A program made the position numbers and the translations under genes. From NCBI RefSeq assembly GCF_001429625.1, contig NZ_LMSU01000001.1:563498-627497 (forward strand): DNA of 64,000 nucleotides. The letters are read 5' to 3'. Numbering within the stretch: position 1 is the first letter of the stretch; every line of letters begins with the position of its first letter. Below, one piece after another: positions 8,089-18,616 of the stretch. The notes under the pieces are model-generated. The model was not told the DNA's origin and searched no databases. It saw nothing but the letters and a program-made list of their open reading frames with translations. The DNA is from Nocardioides sp. Soil805 (GTDB lineage Bacteria > Actinomycetota > Actinomycetes > Propionibacteriales > Nocardioidaceae).

Positions 8089-8478
8089 TCAGCCGATCTG
8101 GTCGAGCAACCAGGACGGGCTCATCGCCCGGGCACCCAGGCCCTCGCAGCGCCCCCGCAGCACGTGGTCGGCGCTGATGAGGACCACCGTGTCGCCCTTG
8201 TCCCGGCAGCGGGCCACCTCGGCGATGATCGTGGAGTCGCCGTCCCTGGGCGCGTGCACGGTGAGGACGTGCTGGTCCCGTCCGGGGCGCACACCGGCCT
8301 TGGCGCCACCCTCCAGCACCAGCACGATGTCGTCGTACGACGTGTCCCCCACCAGCAGCCGCTCGTGCAGCCGCCGGGCGGCGCCGGCGCGGTCCTTCCA
8401 CCAGCCGTCGGGCACGGAGCCGACGACGTTGGCGGCGTCGACGACCAGGACCGACCGGGGAGACCGGGGTCGGCTCAC
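8089..8478 (-). CDS. Small NYN/PIN-like domain protein of unknown function
   Basis: This 129-residue protein starts with a strand and turn, VLVVDAANVVGSVPDGWW, resembling the first acidic motif of NYN/PIN-type nucleases. VLVLEGGAKAG, GDSTIIAEVARC and VVLISADHVLRGRC supply the later acidic residues and the core strands. Similar actinobacterial proteins are often labelled NTP pyrophosphohydrolase in databases, but the motifs look more like an RNA-processing or nucleotide-binding Rossmann-type fold. The GTG at 8478 overlaps the ffh stop (GTGA), so it is translationally coupled to the signal recognition particle gene. That coupling is the main clue to its role. Confidence 0.75.
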   Translation of the reverse strand: MSRPRSPRSVLVVDAANVVGSVPDGWWKDRAGAARRLHERLLVGDTSYDDIVLVLEGGAKAGVRPGRDQHVLTVHAPRDGDSTIIAEVARCRDKGDTVVLISADHVLRGRCEGLGARAMSPSWLLDQIG

Positions 8479-10052
8479 TTCAGGAACTTGGAGAAGTCCT
8501 GGGGCAGGTCGAGCGCGGCAGCGGCCTTCTCGTAGTCGACGTCCTCGCCGCTGCCGAACGGGTTGGCCGGGCGCTCGGAGGCCGCGGCCTTCTGCGCCGC
8601 CGCCTGCTGGGCGGCCTTGGCGGGGTTGCCCGAGGTGCGCTTGCCCTTGGCCTTCTTGGGCTGCGGCTTGGTCTTGCCGCGCTTGCCGGCACCGGGCAGC
8701 CCCGGCATCCCGGGCATGCCCGGCATCCCCGGCATCCCCGGCATCCCTCCGCCGCGAGCCATCTGCTCCATCATCTTGCGCGCCTCGAAGAAGCGGTCGA
8801 CGAGCTGGTTGACGTCGGAGACCTGGCGTCCGGAGCCGCGGGCGATGCGGGCCCGACGGGAGCCGTCGATGATCTTGGGGTTGTCGCGCTCGGCGGGCGT
8901 CATCGACTGGATGATCGCCTGGATGCGGTCGATCTCGCGCTCGTCGAAGTTCTCGAGCTGGTCGCGGAACTGCCCCATCCCGGGCAGCATCCCCATGATC
9001 TTCGACATCGAGCCGAGCTTGCGGATCTGCTGCATCTGCTGGAGGAAGTCCTCCAGCGTGAAGCCTCCCTTGGTGCCGAGCTTCTCGGCGGCCTTGAGCG
9101 CCTCCTCCTGGTCGAAGGCCTTCTCGGCCTGCTCGATCAGGGTGAGCATGTCGCCCATGTCGAGGATGCGCGAGGCCATCCGGTCGGGGTGGAAGAGGTC
9201 GAAGTCGGTCATCTTCTCGCCGGCGGAGGCGAACATGACCGGCTTGCCGGTGATCGAGGCGATGGAGAGCGCGGCACCACCGCGGGCGTCGCCGTCGAGC
9301 TTGGTCAGGACCACGCCGTCGTACCCGACGCCGTCGAGGAACATCTGCGCGGTGGTCACCGCGTCCTGGCCGATCATGGCGTCCACGACGAAGAGCACCT
9401 CGTCGGGCTGGACGGCGTCGCGGATGTCGGCGGCCTGGCGCATCAGCTCGGCGTCGACGCCGAGGCGACCGGCCGTGTCGATGATGACGACGTCGTGGAC
9501 CTTGCGCTTCGCCTCCTCGACCGACGCGCGGGCGACGGCGACCGGGTCGCCGACGCCGTTGCCGGCCTCGGGGGCGAAGACGGGTACGCCGACCCGCTCG
9601 CCGTTGACCTGGAGCTGCTGGACGGCGTTGGGGCGCTGGAGGTCGGCGGCGACGAGGATCGGGGTCTTGCCCTGCTCCTTGAGCCACAGCGCGAGCTTGG
9701 CGGCCAGCGTCGTCTTGCCGGCCCCCTGGAGGCCGGCGAGCATGATCACCGTCGGGCCGGTCTTGGCGTAGCGCAGCCGGCGGGTCTCGCCACCGAGGAT
9801 CGAGACGAGCTCGTCGTTGACGATCTTGACGACCTGCTGGGCCGGGTTGAGGGCCCCGCTGACCTCCTCGCCGCGGGCGCGGTCCTTGACCGCGGCCACG
9901 AACTCCTTCACCACCGGCAGGGCGACGTCGGCCTCGAGCAGCGCGATGCGGATCTCGCGCGCGGTGGCGTCGATGTCGGCCTCGGACAGCTTGCCCTTGC
10001 CGCGGAGGTTCTTGAAGGTGTCGGCGAGCCGGTCGGAGAGAGTGGCGAACAC
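8475..10052 (-). CDS. ffh: Signal recognition particle GTPase Ffh (SRP54)
   Basis: This 525-residue protein targets nascent membrane proteins with 4.5S RNA. The N domain is followed by the G domain with GLQGAGKTTLAAKLA (G1), DTAGRLGVD (G3) and TKLDGDARGGAAL (G4-G5). The M domain (FTLEDFLQQMQQIRKLGSMSKI onward) is methionine-rich and ends in a run of five Met-Pro-Gly repeats before a basic tail. The start is the GTG at 10052 (VFATLSDRLADTFKNLRGKG), with AGGGGA upstream; the open frame upstream has no conservation. The receptor gene ftsY lies 16 kb away. Confidence 0.97.
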   Translation of the reverse strand: MFATLSDRLADTFKNLRGKGKLSEADIDATAREIRIALLEADVALPVVKEFVAAVKDRARGEEVSGALNPAQQVVKIVNDELVSILGGETRRLRYAKTGPTVIMLAGLQGAGKTTLAAKLALWLKEQGKTPILVAADLQRPNAVQQLQVNGERVGVPVFAPEAGNGVGDPVAVARASVEEAKRKVHDVVIIDTAGRLGVDAELMRQAADIRDAVQPDEVLFVVDAMIGQDAVTTAQMFLDGVGYDGVVLTKLDGDARGGAALSIASITGKPVMFASAGEKMTDFDLFHPDRMASRILDMGDMLTLIEQAEKAFDQEEALKAAEKLGTKGGFTLEDFLQQMQQIRKLGSMSKIMGMLPGMGQFRDQLENFDEREIDRIQAIIQSMTPAERDNPKIIDGSRRARIARGSGRQVSDVNQLVDRFFEARKMMEQMARGGGMPGMPGMPGMPGMPGLPGAGKRGKTKPQPKKAKGKRTSGNPAKAAQQAAAQKAAASERPANPFGSGEDVDYEKAAAALDLPQDFSKFLK

Positions 10053-10179
10053 GGTGGGAGATCCCCTGAGATCGGAGGCGGAATCGGTGGGTGTCGAACG
10101 AGGGCCCAGCCTAACGGTCGCCCCCCGCGCCCGGGTCGTCGGCGACGTCGCCCCCGCGCGGCTGGGCCATGATGTGCGC

Positions 10180-12006
10180 GTGTCCCGCTCCTTCCTCGAC
10201 CTGCTGTACGACGAGGCGGCCCGCTCGCACTTCGACGAGCTGCTCGCCTCGGCCACCGCGGGCGCTGCCGGCGACGAGGAGCGGGAGCGGCTGCGGAGCG
10301 ACTACGACGTGGCCCTGCGGCTGCGCGACCTCATCTCGCGCCAGCGCTCCCGCGAGGCGGAGCTCTCCGCGCTCTACGAGACCGCGAGCGACCTGACGGC
10401 CATCCGCGACGTCGACGCCATCCTGGCCGCCATCGTGCGCCGCGCACGTCAGCTCCTCAACGCCGACATGACCTACCTGTCGCTCAACGACGAGCTCGAC
10501 GGGGCGTCGTACATGAAGGTGACCGACGGAGCGCTGACCCCGGAGTTCCGACGGCTGCGGCTCCCCCTGGGCACCGGGCTGCTCGGGCTGGTCGCCCAGA
10601 CCGGGGCGCCGTACTTCACCGAGGACTACCAGGCGGACGAGCGCTTCGTGCACCGCACCTACATCGACGAGGCCGTCGACGGCGAGCGGATCCGCGCGAT
10701 CCTGGGCGTGCCGCTGGTGCTCGACGGGCGGGTGATCGGCGCGCTGCTGGCCGTGCACCGGACGGTGCGCAAGTTCCCGGCGTCGGAGGTCTCCTTGCTG
10801 ACGTCCTTCGCGGCCCACGCGTCGGTGGCCCTGGAGAACGCCCGGCTCTTCGCCGAGCTGGACGCCGCCAACCGCAACCTCACCGAGCACACCCGGGCGG
10901 TGGAGGCCGCCGCGACCGCGCACGACCGACTGACCGACCTGCTGCTGCACGGCGGCGGCACCGCCGAGATCGCCCTGGTCCTCGGCGACCTGCTGGACGG
11001 GCGCGTCGCCGTGCTCGACCCGTCGGGCGAACGGGTGGCCGGCGACCCCGACCTGGCCACCTGGCCCGACGCGATCGCCGAGTCGGTGGCCTCCGGCCAC
11101 TGCGTGCCCACGCCGCAGGGCTACGTCGCGGCGGCCCTGGCCGGGAGCGAGCACGTCTCGACCGTGGTGCTCGAGGGACCGCCCCTGCGCAGCGCCGAGC
11201 AGCGCACCCTCGAGCGCGGCGCCCTCGTCACCGCGCTGGTGGTGCTGCTGGCGCGCAGCGTGGCCGAGGCCGAGGAGCGCATCGGCGGCGAGCTGCTGCG
11301 CGACCTGCTCTCCCCCACGCCGTACGACGCGGCGCTGGTGCGCGAGCGCGCGCGCCGGCACGGCGCCCAGCTCGACGCGCCGCTGGTCGTGGCGGTCGCC
11401 GGCCCCGCCGACGGCGCCCGCCAGGCCACCGCCCGGGCGGCGTCACGGCTGGCCGAGGGGCTGCACGGCGTGGCCGGCGAGCACGACGGCGCCGTGGTGC
11501 TCGTGGTTCCACACACCGACGCCCGGCACGTGGGCCACCAGCTCGCCGCGGCCGTCGAGCGAGCCGGCGCGTCCGCCACGGTCGGGGTGGCCGGACCGGC
11601 TCCGACGCCCCAGGTGTCGGCGACCTACGCCGAGGCGCTCGGCTGCCTCGAGACCCTGCTGACCCTCGGCCGGGTCGGCGAGGTCACCGACCCCGCCGGG
11701 CTCGGCGTGGCCCGGCTGCTGCTCGGCGGCAACGGACCCGCGCAGCTGGCCGAGTTCGTGGAGCGGGAGCTGGGTCCGGTGTCGGCCTACGACGAGCAGC
11801 GGGGCACCAGCCTGGTGGACACCCTCGATGCCTGGTTCGCGAGCGGGGGCAGCCTCAAGGACACCGCCGCGACCCTGCACGTGCACCCCAACACGGTCAC
11901 CCAGCGGCTGGACCGGGTGACCGGCCTGCTGGGCGAGGCCTGGCGCGCGCCGGAGCGTGCGCTGGACCTCCAGCTCGCGCTCCGGGTGGCTCGCCTGCAG
12001 GCGTGA
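10180..12006 (+). CDS. GAF-domain / CdaR-PucR type transcriptional regulator
   Basis: This is a 608-residue cytoplasmic regulator. Residues ~65-220 form a GAF sensor (YETASDLTAIRDVDAILAAI, LGTGLLGLVAQTG, RIRAILGVPLVLDGRVIGAL), followed by a short coiled coil, a central GGDEF-like CdaR segment, and a C-terminal PucR-type helix-turn-helix (WFASGGSLKDTAATLHVHPN). The start could be GTG 10180 or GTG 10174; a CATGAT box ends 6 nt before 10180. It diverges from ffh and lies just upstream of a 3-hydroxybutyrate dehydrogenase and a transporter, so it probably activates them in response to a small carboxylate bound by the GAF domain. That ligand is an inference. Confidence 0.88.
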   Translation: MSRSFLDLLYDEAARSHFDELLASATAGAAGDEERERLRSDYDVALRLRDLISRQRSREAELSALYETASDLTAIRDVDAILAAIVRRARQLLNADMTYLSLNDELDGASYMKVTDGALTPEFRRLRLPLGTGLLGLVAQTGAPYFTEDYQADERFVHRTYIDEAVDGERIRAILGVPLVLDGRVIGALLAVHRTVRKFPASEVSLLTSFAAHASVALENARLFAELDAANRNLTEHTRAVEAAATAHDRLTDLLLHGGGTAEIALVLGDLLDGRVAVLDPSGERVAGDPDLATWPDAIAESVASGHCVPTPQGYVAAALAGSEHVSTVVLEGPPLRSAEQRTLERGALVTALVVLLARSVAEAEERIGGELLRDLLSPTPYDAALVRERARRHGAQLDAPLVVAVAGPADGARQATARAASRLAEGLHGVAGEHDGAVVLVVPHTDARHVGHQLAAAVERAGASATVGVAGPAPTPQVSATYAEALGCLETLLTLGRVGEVTDPAGLGVARLLLGGNGPAQLAEFVERELGPVSAYDEQRGTSLVDTLDAWFASGGSLKDTAATLHVHPNTVTQRLDRVTGLLGEAWRAPERALDLQLALRVARLQA

Positions 12007-12079
12007 AGTAGCCCCCGAACACACTCACCGGACCGAGTTGTGTCGCCGCCAGACATGTGCCGGCCGTCACACGGCGCCC

Positions 12080-12085
12080 TAGCCT
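12080..12085 (+). promoter_or_regulatory. -10 box (TAGCCT) for a leaderless bdhA-like transcript
   Basis: TAGCCT is followed by exactly 7 nt and the ATG at 12093. No Shine-Dalgarno sequence is seen, which supports leaderless initiation. It lies 73 bp after the stop of the regulator gene, so the dehydrogenase-transporter pair has its own promoter. Confidence 0.6.
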
Positions 12086-12092
12086 CGGGGCC

Positions 12093-12872
12093 ATGTCCAC
12101 GACCACCCCTGTGCTCTCCCCCGGGCCGACGCCGCTCGAGGGCCGCCGCGCGCTGGTCACCGGAGGCGCCAGCGGCATCGGTGCCGCCGTCGCCGGCCAC
12201 CTCGCCGGCCTCGGTGCCCACGTCACCGTCCTCGACCGGGACGAGACCGCCGCCAAGGAGGTCGCCTCGGCCCTCGGCGGCGACGCCCTCGGTCTCGACC
12301 TCACCAACTCCGACGCCATCGACGCTGCCGCCCTCGACGCCGACATCCTCGTCAACAACGCCGGCGTCCAGCACGTCGCGCCGATCGAGGAGTTCGACCC
12401 CGAGCAGTTCCGGCTCATCCAGCGGCTCATGCTCGAGGCCCCGTTCCTGCTCGCCCGCCGGCTGCTGCCGGGCATGTACGAGCGCGGGTGGGGCCGGATC
12501 GTCCACGTCTCGAGCGTCCACGGCCATCGCGCCTCGCCGTACAAGGCGGCCTACGTCAGCGCCAAGCACGGCCTCGAGGGGCTGTCCAAGGTGATCGCGC
12601 TCGAGGCCGCCGGCAAGGGCGTCACGAGCAACACGGTGTGCCCGGGCTACGTCCGCACACCCCTGGTGGAGGGCCAGGTCGCCGACCAGGCCAAGGCCCA
12701 CGGCATCGACGAGTCGGAGGTCCTCGACACCGTCCTGCTCGCCCGCACGCCGGTACGCCGCCTCGTCGAGCCCGACGAGGTCGCGCGCGCCGTCGCCGGC
12801 TTCTGCCTCCCCGGGAGCGACTCCATGACCGGGTCCTCCCTCCTCATCGACGGCGGCTGGACCGCCGCCTGA
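12093..12872 (+). CDS. 3-hydroxybutyrate dehydrogenase (SDR family)
   Basis: This 259-residue short-chain dehydrogenase has the NAD-binding TGGASGIGAAVAGHLAG, the NNAG turn, the catalytic serine in HVSSVHGHRASPYK and the YxxxK pair in AAYVSAKHGLEGL. The NNAGVQHVAPIEEF stretch and the HGHRASPYKAAY region are typical of D-3-hydroxybutyrate dehydrogenases, which oxidise 3-hydroxybutyrate to acetoacetate with NAD+. The protein lacks a signal peptide. With the downstream MHS transporter it forms a likely uptake and oxidation pair for extracellular or polyhydroxybutyrate-derived hydroxybutyrate. Substrate identity rests on family resemblance. Confidence 0.9.
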   Translation: MSTTTPVLSPGPTPLEGRRALVTGGASGIGAAVAGHLAGLGAHVTVLDRDETAAKEVASALGGDALGLDLTNSDAIDAAALDADILVNNAGVQHVAPIEEFDPEQFRLIQRLMLEAPFLLARRLLPGMYERGWGRIVHVSSVHGHRASPYKAAYVSAKHGLEGLSKVIALEAAGKGVTSNTVCPGYVRTPLVEGQVADQAKAHGIDESEVLDTVLLARTPVRRLVEPDEVARAVAGFCLPGSDSMTGSSLLIDGGWTAA

Positions 12873-12926
12873 GCACGCCCCCCGCGTATCGCCCCGAGTG
12901 ATCGCCCGTGAAAGGAACACCAGCAC

Positions 12927-14297
12927 ATGACATCCCCCGTCACCCACCCCACCGAAGCGGAGCAGGGACCCGGCGACACCAACATCGTCAAGGTCGTCTT
13001 CGCGTCCCTGATCGGCACGGCCGTCGAGTGGTACGACTTCTTCCTCTACGGATCGGCCGCGGCGCTCGTCTTCGGCACCCTGTTCTTCCCCGACAGCGAG
13101 CCGGCCATGGCCACGCTGCTGGCGTTCGGCACCTACGCGCTGGGCTTCGTGGCCCGTCCGCTCGGCGGGATCGTCTTCGGCCACTTCGGTGACCGGGTCG
13201 GCCGCAAGAAGATGCTCGTCACCTCCCTGCTCCTCATGGGCCTGGCGACCTTCGCGATCGGCCTGCTCCCGACGTACGCCAGCATCGGGATCGGCGCCCC
13301 GATCCTGCTCCTGGTGTGCCGCCTGGTCCAGGGCTTCGCGGTCGGCGGCGAGTGGGGCGGCGCGGTGCTGATGGCCGCCGAGCACGGCGAGGACTCGCGA
13401 CGCGGGTTCTGGTCGTCGTGGCCGCAGGCCGGCGTGGCGCTGGGCAACCTGTTCGCCACCGGCGTGCTGTGGATCCTCGCGGCCGTCCAGTCCGACGACG
13501 CGTTCAACGCGTGGGGCTGGCGCATCCCGTTCCTCCTCAGCGCGGTCCTCGTGATCATCGGCCTGTGGGTGCGCCTCTCCATCGAGGAGTCGCCGGTCTT
13601 CAAGGAGAACCAGACCGAGCTCTCCACCTCCGAGAAGCAGCACGTCCCGCTCTTCGAGGTCATCAAGAAGTACCCCCGCGAGGTCCTCGTCGCCATGGGC
13701 ATGCGGATGGCGGAGAACATCTCCTACTACCTGTTCACGGTCATCTCGATCACCTTCCTGACGACGTACGTCGGCACCACCGGCGACAAGGGCATCATCC
13801 TCAAGGCGCTGCTCATCGGTGCCGTCGTGCACTTCGTGACCATCCCGCTCATCGGGGCGCTCAGCGACAAGGTCGGACGACGTCCGCTCTACATCGCCGG
13901 TGCCATCGGCGTCGCGGCCTGGTCGTGGATCTTCTTCGACCTGATCGCCAGCAAGTCCGAGTCCAAGATCCTGCTCGCCGTGGTCGTCGGCCTGGTCCTG
14001 CACGCGCTGATGTACTCCCCGCAGGCGGCGTTCTTCTCCGAGCTCTTCGGCACCTCGGTGCGCTACACCGGCGCCTCGGTGGGCTACCAGCTGGCCTCGA
14101 TCTTCGCCGGCGCGCTGGCCCCGATCATCGCCATCGAGCTGCTCGGCCCGGCCACCAACGGGGCGGCGAACGTCGACAGCGTCGCGATCTACATGACGAT
14201 CGCCTCGGTGATCACGCTGGTCGCGGTGTTCTTCGCCAAGGAGACGGCCCGCACGTCCCTGCGTCACGACCGGGTGCTCGACGAGGCCCGGAAGTGA
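12927..14297 (+). CDS. MHS-family MFS transporter
   Basis: This is a 456-residue, 12-helix permease of the metabolite:H+ symporter branch. It opens with IGTAVEWYDFFLYGSAAALVFG and has the loop motif GHFGDRVGRKKML after helix 2 and a second copy, GALSDKVGRRPLY, after helix 8. Members carry dicarboxylates, ketoglutarate, proline-betaine or shikimate. The adjacent dehydrogenase points to a hydroxy- or keto-acid such as 3-hydroxybutyrate. AAAGGA lies upstream of the ATG. The gene ends before a perfect 19-bp terminator shared with glnD on the other strand. Confidence 0.9.
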   Translation: MTSPVTHPTEAEQGPGDTNIVKVVFASLIGTAVEWYDFFLYGSAAALVFGTLFFPDSEPAMATLLAFGTYALGFVARPLGGIVFGHFGDRVGRKKMLVTSLLLMGLATFAIGLLPTYASIGIGAPILLLVCRLVQGFAVGGEWGGAVLMAAEHGEDSRRGFWSSWPQAGVALGNLFATGVLWILAAVQSDDAFNAWGWRIPFLLSAVLVIIGLWVRLSIEESPVFKENQTELSTSEKQHVPLFEVIKKYPREVLVAMGMRMAENISYYLFTVISITFLTTYVGTTGDKGIILKALLIGAVVHFVTIPLIGALSDKVGRRPLYIAGAIGVAAWSWIFFDLIASKSESKILLAVVVGLVLHALMYSPQAAFFSELFGTSVRYTGASVGYQLASIFAGALAPIIAIELLGPATNGAANVDSVAIYMTIASVITLVAVFFAKETARTSLRHDRVLDEARK

Positions 14298-14320
14298 CCT
14301 CCGCGCAGCGGTAGCACTCC

Positions 14321-14365
14321 CCACGGACGCCCTGCTCGGCCACGCGCCGAGCAGGGCGTCCGTGG
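14321..14365. terminator. Bidirectional terminator between MHS transporter and glnD
   Basis: A perfect 19-bp stem with a 7-nt loop: the arms are 14321-14339 (CCACGGACGCCCTGCTCGG) and 14347-14365. It sits between convergent stop codons at 14297 and 14370. There is no T-run on either side, as often seen in high-GC actinobacteria. Confidence 0.85.
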
Positions 14366-14369
14366 CGTC

Positions 14370-16631
14370 TCACCGTGCCGGCTCGGCCACGGTTCCGAGG
14401 AGCGCGCCGCGGACGGCGTGGGCGGCCTCGGCGGCCCGCTCGTCCGAGAGCCGGCCGGCCCCCTGCTCCTGCAGGTAGAACACGTCGACGGCCTGCGGTC
14501 CCACCGTGGACACGTGCGCGGAGCGCACCGAGATGTCGCGGGCGGCCAGGGCCGCGCACACGAGGTGCACCACCCCTGGGCGGTCGTCCATCCGCACCTC
14601 GAGCACGGTGGCGCGCCGCGACTCGCCGTACCGCACCACGACGACCGGCTCGAGCCGGCTGGGTGCCGGCCGGGACAGCCGCGCCGAGGCGTCGAGGCGT
14701 CCCTCGCCGATCGCGACCAGGCGCTCGCGCAGCACGGCCGGGTCCAGGTCGGGGTCGGCGACCTCCCACACCGAGACGCCCACCGGCCCGGCGCCGGCGT
14801 CGCCGGTGGGGTCGGGGTCCTGGGCCCAGGCCCGCGCGGAGCGCACGGACACCCGCTGCAGCGCCAGCACCGCGGCCGCGTCGGCGAGCAGGCCGATCCG
14901 GTCCGGGGCCAGGACCGTCACCCGGGCGCCCCCCTCGTCGGGCTCGACGCCCACCCAGGCCCCGCCGCGGCGTACGACGTCGGGCACGGCCACGGGCTGC
15001 TCGACCTCGGGAAGGGTGTCCCCACCGGCGGCCCGGGCCAGCGCGTGGGTGGCCAGCCGGGTGACGAGCCCGGCCCGCCACGTCGACCACGCCTTCGCCG
15101 ACGCGGCGCGCCCGTCGGCCTCGGTCAGGGCCAGCAGCAGCGTCAGCGCCTCCGACGACGGGACCTTGTCGAGCAGCGCGTCGACGGTGGCGGGGTCGTC
15201 GGGGTCGCGCGAGGTGGCGGTCTCGGACAGCAGCAGGTGCCAGCGCACGAGCAGGGCGACGAGGTCCACGGCCTCGACGTCGAAGCCCATCCGCCGGGCG
15301 ACCTCGCGGGCGATCGGCTCCCCGGCCACCGAGTGCTCGGTGAGGCCGCCCTTGCCGATGTCGTGCAGCAGCGCGGCGACCAGCAGGACGTCGGGGCGCG
15401 CGACGCTGCGGATGAGCCGGGAGGCCTCCACGCAGGTCTCCACCACGTGCCGGTCGACGGTGAAGCGGTGGATCGCCGAGGCGTGCGGCAGCAGCCGGAT
15501 CCGCTCCCACTCCGGCAGGAAGCCGGCGAGCGCGCCGGTCTCCTCGAGGGTCTCCCAGACCCCGAGCAGGCCCTCGCCCGACGCGAGCAGGCTCACGAGC
15601 GCGTCGCGGGCCTCGGCGGGCCACGGGACCGGGAGCGGTGCGCACTCGCGCACCAGCCGCGCGGCGGTCGCCGGGGCCAGCACGACGTCGCGCTCGGCCG
15701 CCTCCGCCGCCGCCCGCAGCAGCAGGACCGGGTCGCGGTCGGGACGGGCGCGGGCGTCGAGCACCACCTCGCCGCGGGAGAGCGCGACGCCGGGCGCGAT
15801 CGGCTCCAGGGCGGGACGACGGGCCTGGCGCACCGACGTGGGCCTGGCCAGCACCGAGTCCACGCGGCGCCAGGTGAGGCGCGACAGGTGGGTGACCCGT
15901 CGACCGATCTCGCGCACGTGGCGCTGGGCCGCGGCCGCGTCCTCCAGCTCCATGCTGGTGGCGAGCACGTCCCACAGCTCGGGGGCCACCCGGTCGGTGG
16001 GACGCCGCGTCTCGGCGTGCAGCAGGTCGCGGAAGTCGAGCAGCGCCTGCCGGGACCGCTCGAGCTCCGGGCCGGACACGTCCACGAGCCAGGTGGTCTC
16101 GAGGGCCTTGAGGACGGTGGCGTCCCGCAGCCCGCCCTCGGCCTCCTTGACGTCGGGCACCGAGACGTGGGCGAGCTCGCCGACGACCTGGTGGCGCTTG
16201 TCGACCAGTGCGCGCAGCTCGGGGAGCCGGTCGCGTGCCTCGCGCCGCCACGCGGCCAGCATCGTCGTCCGCAACCGCAGCGTGAGGTTGGGGTCGCCGG
16301 CCAGGTGGCGTACGTCGAGCAGCCCCAGCGCCACCTTGAGGTCCTCCTCGGCCGCCGCCACCATCTGCGGCAGCGAGCGCACCGAGTGGTCGAGGCGGGA
16401 GCCGGAGTCCCACAGCGGGTACCAGACCTGCTCGGCCACGCTGCCGGCGTCGACGTCCGCGTCGTGCACGAGCACCACGTCCAGGTCGGAGTGGGGGGCG
16501 AGCTCGCCGCGGCCGTAGCCGCCGACCGCGACGAGGGCGACGCCGACGTCCGGGCCGTCGCACGCGTCGTACGCCGCGCGGCACAGCTGGTCGGCGGCCT
16601 CGGTCCGGGCGGCTCTCTCAGGGGCAGTCAT
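14370..16631 (-). CDS. glnD: PII uridylyl/adenylyl-transferase GlnD
   Basis: This 753-residue bifunctional nitrogen sensor has, in order, a nucleotidyltransferase domain with GGYGRGELAPHSDLDVVLVH (acidic metal ligands Asp49 and Asp51), the GlnD UTase-linker helices, an HD hydrolase domain (VAALLHDIGKGGLTEHS), and two ACT domains at the C-terminus (VTVLAPDRIGLLADAAAVLA and EVRMDDRPGVVHLVCAALA) that sense glutamine. In actinobacteria the enzyme is known to adenylylate rather than uridylylate its PII protein. It modifies the GlnB encoded upstream. A hairpin separates the two genes, suggesting lower expression of glnD than of amt-glnB. Confidence 0.95.
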   Translation of the reverse strand: MTAPERAARTEAADQLCRAAYDACDGPDVGVALVAVGGYGRGELAPHSDLDVVLVHDADVDAGSVAEQVWYPLWDSGSRLDHSVRSLPQMVAAAEEDLKVALGLLDVRHLAGDPNLTLRLRTTMLAAWRREARDRLPELRALVDKRHQVVGELAHVSVPDVKEAEGGLRDATVLKALETTWLVDVSGPELERSRQALLDFRDLLHAETRRPTDRVAPELWDVLATSMELEDAAAAQRHVREIGRRVTHLSRLTWRRVDSVLARPTSVRQARRPALEPIAPGVALSRGEVVLDARARPDRDPVLLLRAAAEAAERDVVLAPATAARLVRECAPLPVPWPAEARDALVSLLASGEGLLGVWETLEETGALAGFLPEWERIRLLPHASAIHRFTVDRHVVETCVEASRLIRSVARPDVLLVAALLHDIGKGGLTEHSVAGEPIAREVARRMGFDVEAVDLVALLVRWHLLLSETATSRDPDDPATVDALLDKVPSSEALTLLLALTEADGRAASAKAWSTWRAGLVTRLATHALARAAGGDTLPEVEQPVAVPDVVRRGGAWVGVEPDEGGARVTVLAPDRIGLLADAAAVLALQRVSVRSARAWAQDPDPTGDAGAGPVGVSVWEVADPDLDPAVLRERLVAIGEGRLDASARLSRPAPSRLEPVVVVRYGESRRATVLEVRMDDRPGVVHLVCAALAARDISVRSAHVSTVGPQAVDVFYLQEQGAGRLSDERAAEAAHAVRGALLGTVAEPAR

Positions 16632-16670
16632 CGTGGCTCCGATCCTCCCCGGGGGTCGCCCGGGTACGCC

Positions 16671-16704
16671 ACTGGCCCGCCGGGACGAGTCCCGACGGGC
16701 CAGT
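16671..16704 (-). terminator. Hairpin between glnB and glnD
   Basis: A 15-bp stem with a single mismatch and the 4-nt loop CGAG (arms 16671-16685 and 16690-16704), starting 12 bp after the glnB stop. It probably ends or attenuates the amt-glnB message before glnD. Confidence 0.7.
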
Positions 16705-16715
16705 GAGGGGTCCGC

Positions 16716-18602
<1,887 letters not shown>

Positions 18603-18603
18603 C

Positions 18604-18609
18604 TACACT
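18604..18609 (+). promoter_or_regulatory. -10 box (TACACT) for the glycosyltransferase operon
   Basis: TACACT lies 7 nt before the ATG at 18617, with no Shine-Dalgarno sequence between. It predicts a leaderless message for the four-gene glycan block. Confidence 0.55.
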
Positions 18610-18616
18610 CCGGCTC

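Noticed and set aside
11787..14324. An 845-codon minus-strand open frame opposite the dehydrogenase and the MHS transporter
   Set aside because: Composition is rich in Arg, Glu and His without any domain. The plus-strand genes have clear motifs and starts.
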